Source of the DNA: Mesorhizobium sp. B2-4-3
GTDB lineage: Bacteria > Pseudomonadota > Alphaproteobacteria > Rhizobiales > Rhizobiaceae
Length of the DNA: 64,000 nucleotides
Direction: 5' to 3'
Assembly (NCBI RefSeq): GCF_006442815.1
Contig: NZ_VFVL01000009.1
Span: 1 to 64,000, forward strand
The notes beneath the pieces are model-generated. The model was given only the letters and a program-made list of their open reading frames with translations, was not told the origin of the DNA and did not search any database. Position numbers and translations under genes: made by a program. This document shows, piece after piece, positions 32,232 to 40,509 of the stretch; position 1 is the stretch's first letter, and each line of letters begins with the position of its first letter.

Positions 32232-32756
32232 ATGATGCCGCTGCAGCAAGTTCCCTTGCGGCGCGGTCTCACGGATCGGTTGCGCGCCGCCGTTCCGTCG
32301 CCAAGCGAGGCTGGTGTTGGAACTTTGCTCTGGGGCGCCGCCATGGGTGCGAGCGCGCTGGCAAATCTCCTGCTGGCCGCCTGGGAGACGCCCGACAGGA
32401 TCCGTTTCGTGGCGTTGCTTTATGGTCTTGGCGGCGTGCTTGCCTTTCCGGTTGGGCTGACGCTGGCTAGGCTGGTTTCTCGCGGCCGTCTTTGGGAAAC
32501 AGCCTTCGCCGCGGCATTCGTGTCCCTCCTGGCGACGACACTCGCCTTCACCGGCGGCCTGTTCGCGCTGCAATATCGCTCCTACTATGCCGAATGGCAC
32601 GCGTCGGCGTTCACGCTGACCTGGGCGTTCGAATTCGCCTTCACCATGCTGACCGCGCTCTATCAGTTCGTCGTGCTCGGCGTGCGGCTCTATTTTCCGC
32701 TGGGTTTTGCAGCGCTTGTCGCGGCAAGTATCTGGTTTGCACGGCAGCGGCGTTGA
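32232..32756 (+). CDS. Small multi-pass membrane protein, hypothetical
   Basis: A 174-residue protein with four hydrophobic helices: GTLLWGAAMGASALANLLLAA, FVALLYGLGGVLAFPVGL, AAAFVSLLATTLAFTGGL and LGVRLYFPLGFAALVAAS, plus a Phe-rich segment FTLTWAFEFAFTML before the last. No family recognised. ATG occurs at 32232 and 32235 (MMPLQQVP); a TTG at 32223 is a further option. A weak ribosome site makes the choice uncertain. It precedes purB on the same strand by 63 bp and may share its transcript. Confidence 0.6.
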   Translation: MMPLQQVPLRRGLTDRLRAAVPSPSEAGVGTLLWGAAMGASALANLLLAAWETPDRIRFVALLYGLGGVLAFPVGLTLARLVSRGRLWETAFAAAFVSLLATTLAFTGGLFALQYRSYYAEWHASAFTLTWAFEFAFTMLTALYQFVVLGVRLYFPLGFAALVAASIWFARQRR

Positions 32757-32819
32757 GCATCGGGCCCGCCTCTGTTAGGACGCGGCCAACGCTTTTTCCC
32801 ATCAGGACTCAAAAAACGG

Positions 32820-34121
32820 ATGATCCCTCGCTATTCCCGGCCGGAAATGGTCACCATCTGGTCGCCCGAAACCCGCTTCCGCATCTGGTTCGAGATCGAG
32901 GCGCATGCCTGCGATGCGCTGGCGGAGCTGGGCGTCATTCCGAAGGAAGCGGCAAGGACCATCTGGGAGAAAGGCGGCGCGGCCAAATTCGACGTCGCCA
33001 AGATCGACGAGATCGAGCGCGTCACCAAGCATGACGTCATCGCTTTCCTGACCCATCTTGCCGAATTCGTCGGACCGGATGCCCGCTTCATCCACCAGGG
33101 CATGACGTCGTCGGACGTGCTCGACACCTGTCTTGCTGTGCAGTTGACGCGGGCCAGCGACATCCTGCTTGCCGACATCGACGCCCTGCTCGCGGCGCTG
33201 AAGCGCCGTGCTTTCGAGCACAAGGACACCGTCACCATCGGCCGCAGCCACGGCATCCATGCCGAGCCGACCACCTTCGGCGTCAAGCTGGCGCAGGCCT
33301 ATGCCGAATTCTCGCGCTGCCGCGAGCGGCTGGTGCACGCGCGGGAGGACATCGCAACATGTGCGATCTCCGGCGCGGTCGGCACGTTCGCCAACATCGA
33401 GCCTTATGTCGAAGAGCATGTGGCGGCAAAGCTTGGGCTGAAGCCGGAGCCGGTGTCGACCCAGGTCATCCCGCGCGACCGCCACGCCATGTTCTTTGCC
33501 ACGCTCGGTGTGATCGCCTCCTCGGTCGAACGCCTCGCCGTCGAGATCCGCCATCTGCAGCGCACCGAGGTGCTGGAAGCGGAAGAGTATTTCTCGCCGG
33601 GCCAGAAGGGCTCGTCGGCGATGCCGCACAAGCGCAACCCGGTGCTGACCGAGAACCTCACCGGCCTTGCCCGCATGGTGCGTTCGATGGCGCTGCCGGC
33701 CATGGAAGACGTGGCGCTCTGGCACGAGCGCGACATTTCGCATTCCTCGGTCGAGCGCATGATCGGGCCGGACGCGACGGTGACGCTGGACTTCGCGCTG
33801 GCACGCCTGACCGGCGTCGTCGACAAGCTGCTCGTCTACCCCGAGAACATGGAGAAGAACCTCAACAAGTTCCGCGGCCTGGTGCATTCGCAGCGTGTGC
33901 TGCTGGCGCTCACGCAGGCCGGCCTGTCACGCGAGGACGCCTACCGGCTGGTGCAGCGCAACGCCATGAAAGTGTGGGAGCACGGCGCCGATTTCCTCGA
34001 AGAACTGCTTGCCGACAAGGATGTCACGGCGGCGCTGCCCGAAGCCGAGATCCGCGAGAAATTCGACCTCGGCTATCACACCAAGCATGTCGACACGATC
34101 TTCAAGCGGGTATTTGGATAA
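32820..34121 (+). CDS. purB: Adenylosuccinate lyase
   Basis: A 433-residue enzyme of the fumarase/aspartase superfamily. It removes fumarate from SAICAR and from adenylosuccinate, two steps of purine synthesis. The superfamily signature is SSAMPHKRNP at 265-274, with TSSDVLDT (96-103, catalytic His-partner loop) and GRSHGIHAEPTTFG (the general-acid His region). Length is normal for the short PurB clade. It lies upstream of the purC-purS-purQ-purL run, separated by about 3.7 kb of other genes, as in other Mesorhizobium-type chromosomes. Confidence 0.96.
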   Translation: MIPRYSRPEMVTIWSPETRFRIWFEIEAHACDALAELGVIPKEAARTIWEKGGAAKFDVAKIDEIERVTKHDVIAFLTHLAEFVGPDARFIHQGMTSSDVLDTCLAVQLTRASDILLADIDALLAALKRRAFEHKDTVTIGRSHGIHAEPTTFGVKLAQAYAEFSRCRERLVHAREDIATCAISGAVGTFANIEPYVEEHVAAKLGLKPEPVSTQVIPRDRHAMFFATLGVIASSVERLAVEIRHLQRTEVLEAEEYFSPGQKGSSAMPHKRNPVLTENLTGLARMVRSMALPAMEDVALWHERDISHSSVERMIGPDATVTLDFALARLTGVVDKLLVYPENMEKNLNKFRGLVHSQRVLLALTQAGLSREDAYRLVQRNAMKVWEHGADFLEELLADKDVTAALPEAEIREKFDLGYHTKHVDTIFKRVFG

Positions 34122-34158
34122 CCTTCCATGCGGCTGGCGCTCAGTCGGAATCCTAGCT

Positions 34159-34662
34159 TCAACTTCCGAAAGCAGGGGCAAAGCTGAGCGCGCCGCGCGG
34201 CACGGGTCCGCGCAGGACCAGCCGCTGCACGTACTTCGTATCGATATTCAGATATGTCAGTTGCCCGTCGCTCACAAAGCCCGCGTGGCCGTACACCTCA
34301 GGATTTCCGATCAGCGCACATCCGCCGGCGCCCTGCTCGTCAAGCAGTTGCAGCCCGGCGGCGATCAATGCCTTGCCTATACCCTGACGCTGCCTGTCAG
34401 GCCTGACCGATATTGGACCAAGCCCAAACCATTTGTCATGGATGCCGCCGATCTTCACCGGTGAAAATGCCACGTGACCCACAATTTCCTCAGCGTCCTC
34501 GGCAACCAGCGAAATCGTCAGGTCACCGTCCGCGCGCAAGGCCCGGATAATGTCGGCCTCGGTATCGTCGCTGAAGGCCATCGGCTTGAACGCATTCCAA
34601 GTAAGTTGATGGATTGCGTCGTGATCAGCGGGCATTTCCGACCGGATCAGCATTTCAAGCAA
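34159..34662 (-). CDS. GNAT family N-acetyltransferase
   Basis: A 167-residue acetyltransferase. The acetyl-CoA motif is in GPISVRPDRQRQGIGKALIA (about 83-102), with RQGIG the pyrophosphate loop, and GNPEVYGHAGFVSDGQLTY is the YhbS-type C-terminal element. Substrate unknown. Its ATG at 34662 lies inside the end of the upstream VOC gene (stop at 34655-34657), an eight-base overlap that indicates translational coupling. Confidence 0.88.
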   Translation of the reverse strand: MLEMLIRSEMPADHDAIHQLTWNAFKPMAFSDDTEADIIRALRADGDLTISLVAEDAEEIVGHVAFSPVKIGGIHDKWFGLGPISVRPDRQRQGIGKALIAAGLQLLDEQGAGGCALIGNPEVYGHAGFVSDGQLTYLNIDTKYVQRLVLRGPVPRGALSFAPAFGS

Positions 34663-35470
34663 GCGCTCCAGGCACGGTCTTGATGACGGTGCCCCACGGA
34701 TCCTCGCGGCTCGTCTCGGCCTTCACATTGTCCGAGCGCATCTCGACCCAGGCGAGGCCCGAGCGGGACGGGTCGCGGCGGCCGGCGCCCGCGCTCTGCC
34801 AGGCATTGGCGCCGATATGATGGTGATAATGACCGGACGACAGGAACACCGCCTGGCCGCCATATTTCGCCACCGTGTCGAAGCCGAACTGGTCATGCCA
34901 CCAGGCCTCCGCGTCTTCCGGCCGGCCGACGCGCAGATGCACATGGCCGACAATGGTGTTTTCCGGCGCGCCCTGCCAGCCACCATCGCCCGCCGGCACG
35001 CTGCCGACCACCGCCGGCAGGTTCAGCCGCTCGGTCGCCATGGCGATCCTGTCGCCATTCCATTTCCAGTCCTGCGGGCGGCGGTCGGCATAGATCTCGA
35101 TGCCGTTGCCCTCCGGGTCGGTCAGGTAAAGCGCCTCGCTGACCAGATGGTCGGAGGCGCCCTCGATGCCGATGCGGTTGGCGGCGGCATTGCTGATCCA
35201 GCGGCCGAGGTCGGCCCGCGATGGCAAAAGGAAAGCTGTGTGGAAAAGGCCGGCGCTGCGCGGATCGTCCGGCTTGGCCGAAGAATCCGGTTCGAGCACC
35301 AGCAAGGGCCGGTTGGCTGCGCCGAGCGTGATCGCGCCATCGGCTCGGCTCAGTTCCTGCAAGCCGACGACAGCGCGGTAATAGGCGGCCAGGCTTTCGG
35401 CGTCGCGCGCCTTCAGCCCGACGCGTGACACGCTGACCGGGGTGGTCGCGGCAAAAGGCAGTTCGCTCAT
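34655..35470 (-). CDS. VOC family ring-cleavage dioxygenase-like protein (two domains)
   Basis: A 271-residue protein with two VOC modules. The first begins VSRVGLKARDAESLAAYYRA and contains FHTAFLLPSRADLGRWI and YLTDPEGNGIEIYAD; the second begins NTIVGHVHLRVGRPEDAEAW and has GHYHHHIGANAW. The His and Glu ligand positions (H in FHTAF, E in GIEIY; H in GHVHLRV and HYHHHIG) suit an iron/manganese centre as in 2,3-dihydroxybiphenyl/catechol dioxygenases (YfiE/CatE-like). ATG at 35470 has GGAGAG six bases upstream; the longer frame to 35584 does not. It overlaps the GNAT gene and is divergent from the hydrolase at 35671. Confidence 0.86.
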   Translation of the reverse strand: MSELPFAATTPVSVSRVGLKARDAESLAAYYRAVVGLQELSRADGAITLGAANRPLLVLEPDSSAKPDDPRSAGLFHTAFLLPSRADLGRWISNAAANRIGIEGASDHLVSEALYLTDPEGNGIEIYADRRPQDWKWNGDRIAMATERLNLPAVVGSVPAGDGGWQGAPENTIVGHVHLRVGRPEDAEAWWHDQFGFDTVAKYGGQAVFLSSGHYHHHIGANAWQSAGAGRRDPSRSGLAWVEMRSDNVKAETSREDPWGTVIKTVPGALA

Positions 35471-35600
35471 CAAACTCTCCGTTCGGGCGGCGCTTGTCCC
35501 AAGCATGGGATTTTCCTGGCCACCAGTCATTGTCCTTGTTGCCTCTTCAAATCGTCGATTGCGATCGTTCACACAAGACAGCAAGAACCGAACAAGTTGT

Positions 35601-35612
35601 TCACAATTGTGA
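35601..35612. promoter_or_regulatory. TCACAATTGTGA palindrome between divergent genes
   Basis: A perfect 12-bp palindrome in the 200-bp gap between the VOC gene (start 35470, minus) and the hydrolase gene (start 35671, plus). Size and symmetry fit a MarR- or TetR-type operator; no regulator gene is adjacent, so the cognate protein is unknown. Confidence 0.35.
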
Positions 35613-35670
35613 TCACTCCGAATTTTCCGACGGGGTTGCAGCCAAGAAAGCCGCTCGCTACATCCGCGCC

Positions 35671-36228
35671 ATGAAAGTCAAAGACGCAGATATCCTGATC
35701 GTGCCGGGCTACACCAATTCCGGTCCCGAGCACTGGCAGACCCGCTGGCAGTCGAAACTGTCGACGGCGCGCCGGGTCGAGCAGGCGGAATGGACCAAGC
35801 CGGTGCGCGAGGACTGGACGGCGAGCGTGGCGAACGCCGTCAACGAGGCCGAGCGGCCGGTGGTGCTTGTTGCGCACTCGCTGGGCGTGACGGCGGCGGT
35901 GCAGGCCATCCCGCAATTCAAGAAGCCGGTCGCGGGCGCCTTCTTCGTCGCGCCGCCGGATGTCTCCAATCCGGAAATCAGGCCGAAACATCTGATGACC
36001 TTTGGCCCTTATTCGCGCGATCCCCTGCCCTTTCCGTCCATCGTGATCGCCAGCCGCAACGATCCGTTCTGCGCCTTCGCGGTCGCCGAGGACATTGCCG
36101 CCGCCTGGGGATCGCTCTTCATCGACGCCGGCGAATCCGGCCATCTCAACCACGATGCCGGCTTCGGCCCCTGGCCCGAGGGTTCGATGACTTTCGCCAA
36201 GTTTCTGACGGAACTGAAAGAACCCTAA
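35671..36228 (+). CDS. RBBP9/YdeN family alpha/beta hydrolase
   Basis: A 185-residue serine hydrolase of the RBBP9/YdeN family. ILIVPGYTNSGPEHWQTRWQ is the diagnostic N-terminus, VVLVAHSLGVTAA the nucleophile elbow (Ser in HSLG), VIASRNDPFCAF supplies the Asp and ESGHLNHDAGFGPWPEG the His. Substrate unknown. ATG at 35671 was chosen over open frame to 35494, where the upstream region holds the intergenic palindrome. It converges on the aldolase gene with seven bases between stops. Confidence 0.9.
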   Translation: MKVKDADILIVPGYTNSGPEHWQTRWQSKLSTARRVEQAEWTKPVREDWTASVANAVNEAERPVVLVAHSLGVTAAVQAIPQFKKPVAGAFFVAPPDVSNPEIRPKHLMTFGPYSRDPLPFPSIVIASRNDPFCAFAVAEDIAAAWGSLFIDAGESGHLNHDAGFGPWPEGSMTFAKFLTELKEP

Positions 36229-36235
36229 TCGGCGT

Positions 36236-37009
36236 CTAGGAGCCGATCGAATCCCGCATGCTCTTCAACAGCGTTTTCGCGCCAAGCGAAATCAGCGTGT
36301 GGTCCGAGCCCATGGCGAGCAGCCGGAAGCCCATCGACACGACGCGCCCGGCAATCGCCGGCTCGATGACGTAGATCGCGGCATGCTTGCCGGCCTTGCG
36401 CGTCCGCTCGGCGATCGACGCGACCGTCTCCATCATGCTTTCCAGCGTCGAGCTGACGGTGGTGCCGTTCGACCAGGCGATCGAGAAATCCGATGGGCCG
36501 ACGAAGATGCCGTCGATGCCGGGCGTATCCAAAATGCCGTCGAGCGCATCGAGAGCCGCCCGCGTCTCGACCATGGCGAAAGCCATGGTGCGCTGGTTCG
36601 TATCGCGCAACCATTCGGCATGGTCGCCCTTGCCGTGGCGCGGGAAAGCATAGGTCGGGCCCCAGGAACGCTCGCCCAGCGGCGGATACTTCATCGCGGC
36701 GGCGAACTGCCTTGCGTCGGCCACGGAGTTCACCATCGGCGCGATCACCGCCTCGGCGCCGAAATCGAGCGCGCGGCTCGCCATGTCGAAGCGCCCGACC
36801 GGAATGCGCACCAGCGCCGGCTTGTTGGCGGCGAGCACCGGCACCAGGCCGCGCAGCACGCTGTCCTCATGGTGGCCGCCATGCTGCATGTCGAGGGTGA
36901 CGGCGTCAAAACCCTGCTTGGCGATGATTTCGACCGTCAGCGCGTCCGGCACGCCCGACCAAGCGGTGAACAGCGTTTCGTCGGCGGTCAGGCGGGACTT
37001 GAGCGACAT
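36236..37009 (-). CDS. HpcH/HpaI family aldolase
   Basis: A 257-residue class II pyruvate aldolase. FDAVTLDMQHGGHHEDS (34-50) carries the catalytic His, VRIPVGRFDMASRALDFGAE and VIAPMVNSVADARQFA the barrel core, MVETRAALDALDGIL the metal Glu and GIFVGPSDFSIAWSNG the metal Asp region. Such enzymes cleave 2-keto-3-deoxy sugar acids or 4-hydroxy-2-oxoacids to pyruvate and an aldehyde. ATG at 37009 was chosen because AAGGA lies nine to ten bases before it; the extension to 37054 has no site. Specificity (GarL/HpaI/RhmA type) cannot be told. Confidence 0.88.
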   Translation of the reverse strand: MSLKSRLTADETLFTAWSGVPDALTVEIIAKQGFDAVTLDMQHGGHHEDSVLRGLVPVLAANKPALVRIPVGRFDMASRALDFGAEAVIAPMVNSVADARQFAAAMKYPPLGERSWGPTYAFPRHGKGDHAEWLRDTNQRTMAFAMVETRAALDALDGILDTPGIDGIFVGPSDFSIAWSNGTTVSSTLESMMETVASIAERTRKAGKHAAIYVIEPAIAGRVVSMGFRLLAMGSDHTLISLGAKTLLKSMRDSIGS

Positions 37010-37070
37010 CGGAACTTTCCTTGTGAACAATCCGCAGTTTCGGTCGGAAACCACGTTAAGGCAAAGAAAA

Positions 37071-37093
37071 ACCGCCCGGTTTGGCCGGGCGGT
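37071..37093 (-). terminator. Intrinsic terminator reading on the minus strand
   Basis: ACCGCCCGG (37071-37079) pairs perfectly with CCGGGCGGT (37085-37093) over a five-base loop. On the minus strand the stem is followed by TTTTTCTTTG. It probably ends the DUF1476 transcript coming from 37573. Confidence 0.7.
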
Positions 37094-37107
37094 CGATTGG
37101 TCCAGTC

Positions 37108-37190
37108 AGAGCAATTCCAGGAAAAGTGTGTAACGTTTAGGTTCGGCGACTTCGCCGTAACCTTCCGTCCGGAACGGCGTAAAAACAAGG
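37108..37190. repeat. Palindromic repeat, AGAGCAATTCCAGG family (variant copy)
   Basis: AGAGCAATTCCAGGAAAAG starts the unit and CCTTCCGTCCGGAACGGCGT closes it. Compared with copies at 53924 and 62501, about 20 bases (GGTTCGGCGACTTCGCCGTA) are inserted around the central loop, and those bases form their own hairpin. Confidence 0.65.
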
Positions 37191-37252
37191 AGATCCGGCA
37201 TGATGCCGAAAAGCGCGAGGCGATTTTCGGTCGACGTCATGCCCACACAGCC

Positions 37253-37573
37253 TCAGCTGTTCTTGATCTGCTCGATCGCCTGCGCCATCAGCTCGTCCAT
37301 GGTGCGGCGGATCTGATGGTCGGACTGGGCGACGCCCGCGGCATCGAAATCCTTGCGGATCTTGCGGAAGACATCGTGGTCGCCCGCCTCCTCGATATCG
37401 GAGACCACCACTTCCTTGGCATAGGCTTCGGCATCGGCGCCTGATTTGCCGAGTTTCTCGGCGGCCCACAGGCCAAGCGCCTTGTTGCGGCGCGCCGCGG
37501 CCTTGAAGCGAAGTTCCTCGTCGAAGGCGAATTTGCGCTCAAAACCCTCTTCGCGGTCTTTCATGCTGCTCAT
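37253..37573 (-). CDS. DUF1476 protein, F1-ATPase zeta subunit-like inhibitor
   Basis: A 106-residue mostly helical protein. It matches DUF1476, the family of the Paracoccus F1F0-ATPase zeta inhibitor: MKDREEGFERKFAFDEELRF, then AARRNKALGLWAAEKLGKSG and AYAKEVVVSDIEEAGDHDVF. Its N-terminal charged helix is the inhibitory element that enters the F1 catalytic interface to block ATP hydrolysis. Start at 37573 (MSSMKD) or 37564 (MKDREEG). It is a single gene ended by the terminator at 37071. The 274-bp gap to purC, transcribed the other way, must hold both promoters; I identified no clear boxes there. Confidence 0.92.
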   Translation of the reverse strand: MSSMKDREEGFERKFAFDEELRFKAAARRNKALGLWAAEKLGKSGADAEAYAKEVVVSDIEEAGDHDVFRKIRKDFDAAGVAQSDHQIRRTMDELMAQAIEQIKNS

Positions 37574-37847
37574 GTCGTCCCTCCGATCAATCCGATTCGC
37601 TTGGCGATGAATATGTGTGATGGGCAAGCACAAACCAAAAGGCCGCGAGCCGGTCAATATGCTTCGTCGCATGCTGCGCTGCGGCATTTCGGTTCCGAAA
37701 GCGGTTGATTCGCGGGATTTGCCGATTGAGCAAACAAGACGATTGCGATAACACCGGCATTGAACGCCGCCTTCGCCATACTAACTTAGGCAAACGGACA
37801 GGAACTGGTCACTTGCCGCCTGCCCGCAGATCCAGAGAAAAAATCAG

Positions 37848-38642
37848 ATGAAAAATCGCCGCCGCATCTACGAAGGCAAGGCCAAGATCCTCTATGAGGG
37901 ACCTGAGCCGGGGACGCTGATCCAGTTTTTCAAGGACGATGCCACCGCCTTCAACAAGAAGAAGCATGAAGTGGTCGATGGCAAGGGCGTGCTCAACAAC
38001 CGCATTTCCGAGCACATCTTCAACCATTTGAACCGCATGGGCATCCCGACCCACTTCATCCGCCGGCTCAACATGCGTGAGCAGCTGATCAAGGAAGTCG
38101 AGATCATCCCGCTCGAGGTCGTCGTGCGCAATGTCGCCGCCGGCTCGCTGTCCAAGCGCCTCGGCATCGAGGAAGGCACGGTGTTGCCGCGCTCGATCAT
38201 CGAATTCTACTACAAGGCCGACGCGCTCGACGACCCGATGGTGTCGGAAGAGCACATCACCGCCTTCGGCTGGGCAAGCCCGCAGGAAATCGACGACATC
38301 ATGGCCTTGGCCATCCGCGTCAACGACTTCCTGTCCGGCCTGTTCCTCGGCGTCGGCATCCAGCTCGTCGACTTCAAGATCGAATGCGGCCGCCTGTTCG
38401 AGGGCGACATGATGCGCATCGTCGTCGCCGACGAGATCTCGCCGGATTCCTGCCGGCTGTGGGACGTCGCCACCCAGGACAAGCTCGACAAGGACCGCTT
38501 CCGCCGCGACATGGGCGGCCTGGTCGAGGCGTATCAGGAAGTTGCCCGCCGTCTCGGCATCATCAACGAGAACGAGCCGCCGCGCCCCACAGGCCCGGTG
38601 CTCGTCGCTTCCTCCGAGGCGCCCAAGGGCCTGAAGCACTGA
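37848..38642 (+). CDS. purC: Phosphoribosylaminoimidazole-succinocarboxamide synthase (SAICAR synthetase)
   Basis: A 264-residue ATP-dependent ligase that adds aspartate to CAIR in purine synthesis. The whole SAICAR synthetase fold is present: [33 protein letters not shown] (nucleotide loop), [30 protein letters not shown] (substrate site), [10 protein letters not shown] and [10 protein letters not shown]. It begins the purC-purS-purQ-purL run and ends ten bases before an intrinsic terminator-like hairpin. Confidence 0.96.
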   Translation: MKNRRRIYEGKAKILYEGPEPGTLIQFFKDDATAFNKKKHEVVDGKGVLNNRISEHIFNHLNRMGIPTHFIRRLNMREQLIKEVEIIPLEVVVRNVAAGSLSKRLGIEEGTVLPRSIIEFYYKADALDDPMVSEEHITAFGWASPQEIDDIMALAIRVNDFLSGLFLGVGIQLVDFKIECGRLFEGDMMRIVVADEISPDSCRLWDVATQDKLDKDRFRRDMGGLVEAYQEVARRLGIINENEPPRPTGPVLVASSEAPKGLKH

Positions 38643-38651
38643 ATACTGACG

Positions 38652-38678
38652 GGCCTGCCGGACAATGGCAGGCCTTTT
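38652..38678 (+). terminator. Terminator/attenuator between purC and purS
   Basis: GGCCTGCC (38652-38659) pairs with GGCAGGCC (38667-38674), followed by TTTT. It lies inside what would otherwise be a continuous pur operon, 34 bp before the purS start, so it may reduce or regulate read-through from purC into purS-purQ. Confidence 0.65.
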
Positions 38679-38707
38679 CCTAAACGACGATTTGCCCAGG
38701 AGCATCG

Positions 38708-38947
38708 ATGAAAGCCCGTATCACCGTGACCCTCAAGAACGGCGTCCTAGACCCGCAGGGCAAGGCGATCGAGCATGCGCTCTCCGGGCTGGGCTTCGAC
38801 GGCGTCGGCCAGGTGCGCCAGGGCAAGGTGTTCGACATCGAGCTCACCGGAGCCGACAAGGCCAAGGCCGAGGCCGACCTCAAGGCCATGTGCGACAAGC
38901 TTCTGGCGAACACGGTGATTGAGAACTATAGTGTGACGCTTACCTGA
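38708..38947 (+). CDS. purS: Phosphoribosylformylglycinamidine synthase, PurS subunit
   Basis: A 79-residue protein of the PurS family: ARITVTLKNGVLDPQGKAIE, LGFDGVGQVRQGKVFDIEL and a C-terminal LLANTVIENYSV. PurS dimers bridge PurL and PurQ and allow ammonia passage in the FGAR amidotransferase reaction. GGAGCATCG precedes the ATG. PurQ and PurL are encoded downstream, so the three-subunit (PurSQL) enzyme is complete. Confidence 0.95.
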   Translation: MKARITVTLKNGVLDPQGKAIEHALSGLGFDGVGQVRQGKVFDIELTGADKAKAEADLKAMCDKLLANTVIENYSVTLT

Positions 38948-38965
38948 GGTTGTGCCGGAGGCACT

Positions 38966-39220
38966 ATGCCTGAAGTCACGAATGAGCTGATGTACGAGCT
39001 TCTCAAGAAAATCCATCTACGAATGGATCGCCTTGAGAACGGTCTCGGCGAGGTCAAGCATGAGATTGTCGCGATCAGGTTGCAGGCGTTGAGCACGCAA
39101 ACGGACATCAACAACATCTACGCGATAACAGGTCGTATCGATCAACGCCTTGAACGGATTGAACAGCGCCTGGAATTGCGCGAGCTGGCCGAGGCCGAAA
39201 AGCCATTTGAGCCGAAATGA
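38966..39220 (+). CDS. Small coiled-coil protein inside the pur operon
   Basis: An 84-residue protein: MPEVTNELMYELLKKIHLRM, then DRLENGLGEVKHEIVAIRLQ and a heptad-patterned RIDQRLERIEQRLELRELAE, all helical. It resembles short coiled-coil domains seen in stand-alone proteins and in DUF-type linkers and has no assigned function. GTGCCGGAGG precedes its ATG (GGAGG, seven bases). It lies 18 bp after purS. Its stop overlaps (ATGA) the ATG of the kptA-like fragment, so the two are translationally coupled. Confidence 0.7.
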   Translation: MPEVTNELMYELLKKIHLRMDRLENGLGEVKHEIVAIRLQALSTQTDINNIYAITGRIDQRLERIEQRLELRELAEAEKPFEPK

Positions 39221-39387
39221 CGTCCATGCGGCGGCGCCGCAAGGGAAAAGATGTTATCCTTCGGCTCGACTCGGCGGCTATGGCTGGGGTTGGTTTGACT
39301 TTCTTTCTCTCCGACAATGGCGCCTGGTTGACCGATAGCGTTCCGCCCCGGTATCTGCGTGAAATCAGCGAACGGGAACTGCCATGA
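39217..39387 (+). pseudogene. C-terminal remnant of a KptA/Tpt1 RNA 2'-phosphotransferase
   Basis: A 56-codon open frame (ATG 39217 to TGA 39385-39387). RRRRKGKDVILRLDSAAMAG then VGLTFFLSDNGAWLTDSVPP and RYLREI match the last 45 or so residues of KptA, whose end reads approximately GRRxGKPVVLxVDAxxM...GxxFFxSxNGVWLTxxVPPxYL. The N-terminal three quarters, with the Arg/His NAD-binding and 2'-phosphate sites, are absent. It starts inside the stop of the coiled-coil gene and its TGA overlaps the purQ ATG. The fragment could be translated, but it cannot be an active enzyme. The identification is by motif memory only. Confidence 0.6.
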
Positions 39388-40052
39388 AATCAGCCGTCGT
39401 CCTCTTGCCTGGCCTCAACCGCGATCGCGACATGATCGCGGCGCTGACCAAGATTTCCGGCCAGCCGCCGGCGACCGTCTGGCAGACCGACACGGAAATT
39501 CCCGATGTCGACCTGATCGCCATCCCCGGCGGCTTCTCCTTTGGCGACTATCTGCGCTGCGGCGCGATCGCGGCGCGTATGCCGGTGATGCGGGCGGTGG
39601 CCGAAAAGGCGGCCAGGGGCGTGACCGTCATCGGCGTCTGCAACGGCTTTCAGATCCTGGTCGAGGCTGGGCTGCTGCCCGGCGCCCTGATGCGCAACGC
39701 CTCGCTGAAATTCGTCTGCCGGCAGGTGAAGCTTGAGATCGCCAACGCCAACACCATGTTCACCCGCGGCTACCAGCCCGGACAGGTGATCCGCTCGCCG
39801 GTGGCGCATCATGACGGCAACTACTTCGCCGATGCAAAGACCCTTGCCCGGCTCGAAGGCGAAGGCCAGGTGGTGTTCCGCTATGCGGAAGACACCAATC
39901 CCAACGGCTCGATCAACGACATTGCCGGCATCGTCAACGACAAGGGCAATGTGCTCGGCCTGATGCCGCATCCGGAGAACCTGATCGAGGCGGCGCATGG
40001 CGGCAATGACGGACGGGCGCTGTTCGAGAGCGCGCTCGGCATCGCCGCCTGA
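39384..40052 (+). CDS. purQ: Phosphoribosylformylglycinamidine synthase, PurQ glutaminase subunit
   Basis: A 222-residue class I glutamine amidotransferase. The catalytic triad is C86 in GVCNGFQIL and H196-x-E198 in [11 protein letters not shown], and [20 protein letters not shown] is the PurQ-specific oxyanion region. It supplies ammonia from glutamine to PurL. Its ATG overlaps the stop of the kptA-like fragment (ATGA at 39384-39387). Confidence 0.96.
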   Translation: MKSAVVLLPGLNRDRDMIAALTKISGQPPATVWQTDTEIPDVDLIAIPGGFSFGDYLRCGAIAARMPVMRAVAEKAARGVTVIGVCNGFQILVEAGLLPGALMRNASLKFVCRQVKLEIANANTMFTRGYQPGQVIRSPVAHHDGNYFADAKTLARLEGEGQVVFRYAEDTNPNGSINDIAGIVNDKGNVLGLMPHPENLIEAAHGGNDGRALFESALGIAA

Positions 40053-40091
40053 TCCTTTGACATCCTATCGGAACGCGGGGGCGGACTGACC

Positions 40092-40502
40092 ATGAGACTG
40101 ACGATTGCTCGCCTTGCTCTCCTGGCCGCCGCCGGGCTCGCCTTGGCTTCCTGCCAATCCAGCCCCAAGACAACGCCGGTTCCCTCAGGCAAGAGCGCCT
40201 CTCTGCTTGCCATGGAACAGGTCGCGATCGCTGCGCACAAATGCTGGATTGCCAGCAAGGATCCGGCCTTCAAGGCCTATCAGATGGCCAATGAGCTCAA
40301 TTCCTACAGTGGCACGCCGCGCTTCCTGCTGGTGCCCGCCAAGCATTATGGCGGCAAGCCGCTGCTGGTGGTGCAGGCGCAGGGCAATTCCAGCCGCGTC
40401 GACGCGTTCGGGCCGCTGATGAATGAGCCGCTCGGCGCGCGCATCGGTTCCGACATCGCCCGCTGGCAGGCCGGCAATCCGTCCTGCGCGGCTGCCGCGT
40501 GA
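40092..40502 (+). CDS. Small lipoprotein, hypothetical
   Basis: A 136-residue exported protein. Residues 1-21 are a lipoprotein signal peptide with lipobox LASC (18-21). The mature part has no recognised family: VAIAAHKCWIASKDPAFKAY, ANELNSYSGTPRFLLVPAKH, and a second cysteine pair including PSCAAAA at the end. Similar sequences accompany purQ-purL in related genomes as far as I recall, with no known link to purine synthesis. It is followed seven bases on by the Pr6Pr-type membrane gene. Confidence 0.75.
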   Translation: MRLTIARLALLAAAGLALASCQSSPKTTPVPSGKSASLLAMEQVAIAAHKCWIASKDPAFKAYQMANELNSYSGTPRFLLVPAKHYGGKPLLVVQAQGNSSRVDAFGPLMNEPLGARIGSDIARWQAGNPSCAAAA

Positions 40503-40509
40503 GGTTGCG

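Noticed and set aside
34655..35584. Longer VOC frame starting at 35584
   Set aside because: The extra residues lack homology and the ATG at 35470 has a GGAGAG site.
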